Origin: DAIMFL01 sp964372215
GTDB lineage: Bacteria; Pseudomonadota; Alphaproteobacteria; Dongiales; Dongiaceae
DNA: 64,000 nt
Assembly: GCA_964372215.1 (NCBI GenBank)
Contig: CAYJQC010000019.1
Coordinates: 1 to 64,000 of the forward strand
Reading direction: 5' to 3'
Within the stretch, counting starts at the first letter, position 1. Each line of letters begins with the position of its first letter. The notes below the pieces were generated by a model. That model saw only the letters and a program-made list of their open reading frames with translations. It was not told where the DNA came from and did no database searches. This document shows positions 62,364-64,000 of the stretch, one piece after another. The position numbers were made by a program, and so were the translations under genes.

Positions 62364-64000
62364 CTACAGCTTGCCGTGGCAGTGCTTGTATTTCTTGCCG
62401 GAGCCGCAGGGGCAGGGGGCGTTGCGCGCCACCTTCGGGCCGGCGCTGGCGGGCGCGCCGCCGCCGATCGCCGCCGGTGCGGCCCGGCGCGCGGCGGTCG
62501 CCGGGCGCGACGGCATGCCGCCACCGCCGGCCCCGGCCAGGGCCAGCTCCGGCTCGGCGCCGGCGAGCGCGGGATCACGGCGGGTCTCGTGCATCGGCTG
62601 CTGGGTCCGCTGCACCACCGCGTCTTCCGGCCGGCTGGCGCGCACCTCGATGTGGCTGAGCACGCCGGTCACGGTCTCGCGCAGCCGGTCGAGCATGGCC
62701 TCGAACATGTCGAAGGCCTCGCGCTTGTACTCGTTCAGCGGGTCGCGCTGGGCATAGGCCCGCAGGTTGATGCCTTGGCGCAGGTGGTCGAGCGCCAGCA
62801 GATGGTCCTTCCAGGTCTGGTCGAGCAGTTGCAGCAGCAGGGTCTTCTCGGCCATGCGCATGACCTCGGGCCCGAAATTCGCCGCCTTCTCGGCCATCCG
62901 GCGATCCGACGCCTGCTGGATCCGCTCGCGGATCGCATCGTCGTCGATGCCTTCTTCCTTGATCCAGTCGGCGATCGGCAGGTTGAGGCCGCACAGCCGC
63001 AGGCACTCCTCGTGCAGGGCCTTGCCGTCCCATTGCTCGGCATAGGTGTTCTGGGGAATCGCGCGCGCGACGATCTTGCCGATGACCTCGTGGCGCATGT
63101 CGATGACGGTCGAGGAGACGTCGTTGGCGCGCATCAGCTCGCGGCGCTGCTCGTAGATCACCTTGCGCTGATCGTTCATCACGTTGTCGTACTTCACGAC
63201 ATGCTTGCGCGCCTCGAAGTTGCGCGCCTCGACCTTCTGCTGCGCCTTTTCCAGCGCCTTGTTGACCCAGGGATGGATGATCGCCTCGCCCTCCTTGAGG
63301 CCGAGGCGCTGCAGCATCGAATCCATGCGCTCGGACCCGAAGATGCGCATCAGGTCATCCTCGAGCGACAGGAAGAAGCGCGAGGCGCCGGGGTCGCCCT
63401 GGCGTCCCGACCGGCCGCGCAGCTGGTTGTCGATGCGCCGGCTTTCGTGCCGTTCGGTGCCGATGACGTACAAGCCGCCGGCCTTGAGCGCGACCTCGCG
63501 CGCCGCCGCCACTTCCGCGCGGATCCCGGCGATGCGCCGCTCGCGCTCGGCCGGCTCGGTGATCTCGGCGAGCTCGCGCCGGATTCGCATGTCGATGTTG
63601 CCGCCGAGCTGGATGTCGGTGCCGCGGCCGGCCATGTTGGTGGCGATGGTGACCGCGCCGGGCACGCCGGCATCGGCGATGATGAACGCCTCCTGCTCGT
63701 GATAGCGGGCGTTCAGGACCTTGTGCGGGATCTTCTTCTGCTTGAGCAGCTCGGAAATGATCTCCGACTTCTCGATGCTGACCGTGCCGACCAGCACCGG
63801 CTGCTGCCGGATGCGGCATTCTTCGATCAGCTCGGCGATCGCCTGGTATTTATCCTTGGCGGTGCGGTAGACCTCGTCGTCCTGGTCGTCGCGCACGCAG
63901 TCCTTGTGGGTCGGGATCTCCACCACATCCAGGCCGTAGATCTCGGCGAACTCGCCGGCCTCGGTCATCGCCGTGCCGGTCATGCCGGCGAGCTTGGGAT
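62364..64000 (-). CDS. secA: protein translocase ATPase SecA, C-terminal part (5' end outside the window)
   Basis: The visible 545 residues cover the second half of SecA, ending at 62364. KLAGMTGTAMTEAGEF (nucleotide-binding region 2 border), GAVTIATNMAGRGTDIQLGG, GTERHESRRIDNQLRGRSGR and ALDHLRQGINLRAYAQRDP are diagnostic. The C-terminal zinc-binding SEC-C tail CPCGSGKKYKHCHGK is present, so the protein binds SecB-type partners. SecA drives export through SecYEG. It is convergent with pbpC (9-base gap). Confidence 0.97.
   Translation of the reverse strand, partial: PKLAGMTGTAMTEAGEFAEIYGLDVVEIPTHKDCVRDDQDDEVYRTAKDKYQAIAELIEECRIRQQPVLVGTVSIEKSEIISELLKQKKIPHKVLNARYHEQEAFIIADAGVPGAVTIATNMAGRGTDIQLGGNIDMRIRRELAEITEPAERERRIAGIRAEVAAAREVALKAGGLYVIGTERHESRRIDNQLRGRSGRQGDPGASRFFLSLEDDLMRIFGSERMDSMLQRLGLKEGEAIIHPWVNKALEKAQQKVEARNFEARKHVVKYDNVMNDQRKVIYEQRRELMRANDVSSTVIDMRHEVIGKIVARAIPQNTYAEQWDGKALHEECLRLCGLNLPIADWIKEEGIDDDAIRERIQQASDRRMAEKAANFGPEVMRMAEKTLLLQLLDQTWKDHLLALDHLRQGINLRAYAQRDPLNEYKREAFDMFEAMLDRLRETVTGVLSHIEVRASRPEDAVVQRTQQPMHETRRDPALAGAEPELALAGAGGGGMPSRPATAARRAAPAAIGGGAPASAGPKVARNAPCPCGSGKKYKHCHGKL

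Overview
The window is a very GC-rich bacterial chromosome segment that reads as an alphaproteobacterium, probably Rhodospirillales-like (inference). Supports are the aerobic cobaltochelatase pair CobS-CobT beside a J-domain protein and BolA, a class 2 PyrD followed by an EAL gene and a TIGR01459-type HAD gene, an aroK-aroB-CorC-DUF2889 operon opposite a xerD-accA arm, and a malyl-CoA lyase closely resembling Rhodobacter Mcl1. A run of ten Ns at 62090-62099, flanked by abnormal G homopolymers, shows that this is a draft assembly.

Layout. 1-6.5 kb: a cut-off gene, a LexA-like S24 regulator, pyrD, a degenerate EAL protein, a HAD hydrolase and a multi-domain class III cyclase. 6.5-12 kb: a PEP-CTERM surface protein behind a textbook sigma-54 promoter, a secreted hydrolase, a class V aminotransferase and methylmalonyl-CoA mutase. 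12-20 kb: a 1567-residue membrane-anchored coiled-coil protein resembling TipN/GPR polarity factors, an Atm1-type ABC exporter and a sorbosone-dehydrogenase-like beta-propeller. 20-24.3 kb: an accessory island with a decayed gene, a promoter-to-terminator small RNA or attenuator, two unknown genes and a truncated copy of the next gene's 3' end. 24.3-29 kb: a dimethylglycine-dehydrogenase-type oxidoreductase with its XRE-cupin regulator and a palindromic operator, then meaB. 29-30.1 kb: a small, lower-GC island with a tRNA-like sequence, a 45-residue ORF with its own promoter, and a DUF5343-like gene. 30.2-35 kb: rpmB and a queuosine cluster (yhhQ, queA, tgt, queG). 35-36.8 kb: a lytic-transglycosylase-like protein paired with a four-helix membrane protein. 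37-46 kb: two more hydrolase/amidotransferase genes (one behind a strongly structured leader), a phytase-type esterase-like protein, an alkyltransferase-like protein, cobT-cobS, a J-domain protein, an EamA transporter, bolA and a ribbon-helix-helix protein. 46-64 kb: shikimate genes, CorC, XerD, Mcl1, AccA, a very large alpha-2-macroglobulin lacking the thioester, PbpC and the 3' part of secA.

How the genes fit together. MCM, MeaB and Mcl1 are the B12-linked steps expected in the ethylmalonyl-CoA/methylmalonyl-CoA route, and CobS/CobT supply the cobalt-insertion step for that cofactor. YhhQ, QueA, Tgt and QueG cover precursor uptake, base exchange and the last two steps of queuosine formation in tRNA. 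The A2M-PbpC pair is a periplasmic envelope module. AroK/AroB, PyrD, AccA, L28, XerD and SecA are housekeeping. Best candidates for undescribed biology: the structured RNA at 38002-38080, the 20.4 kb small RNA/attenuator with the adjoining two-gene module, the muramidase-like/membrane protein pair at 35-36.8 kb, and the tRNA-like/small-protein island at 29 kb.
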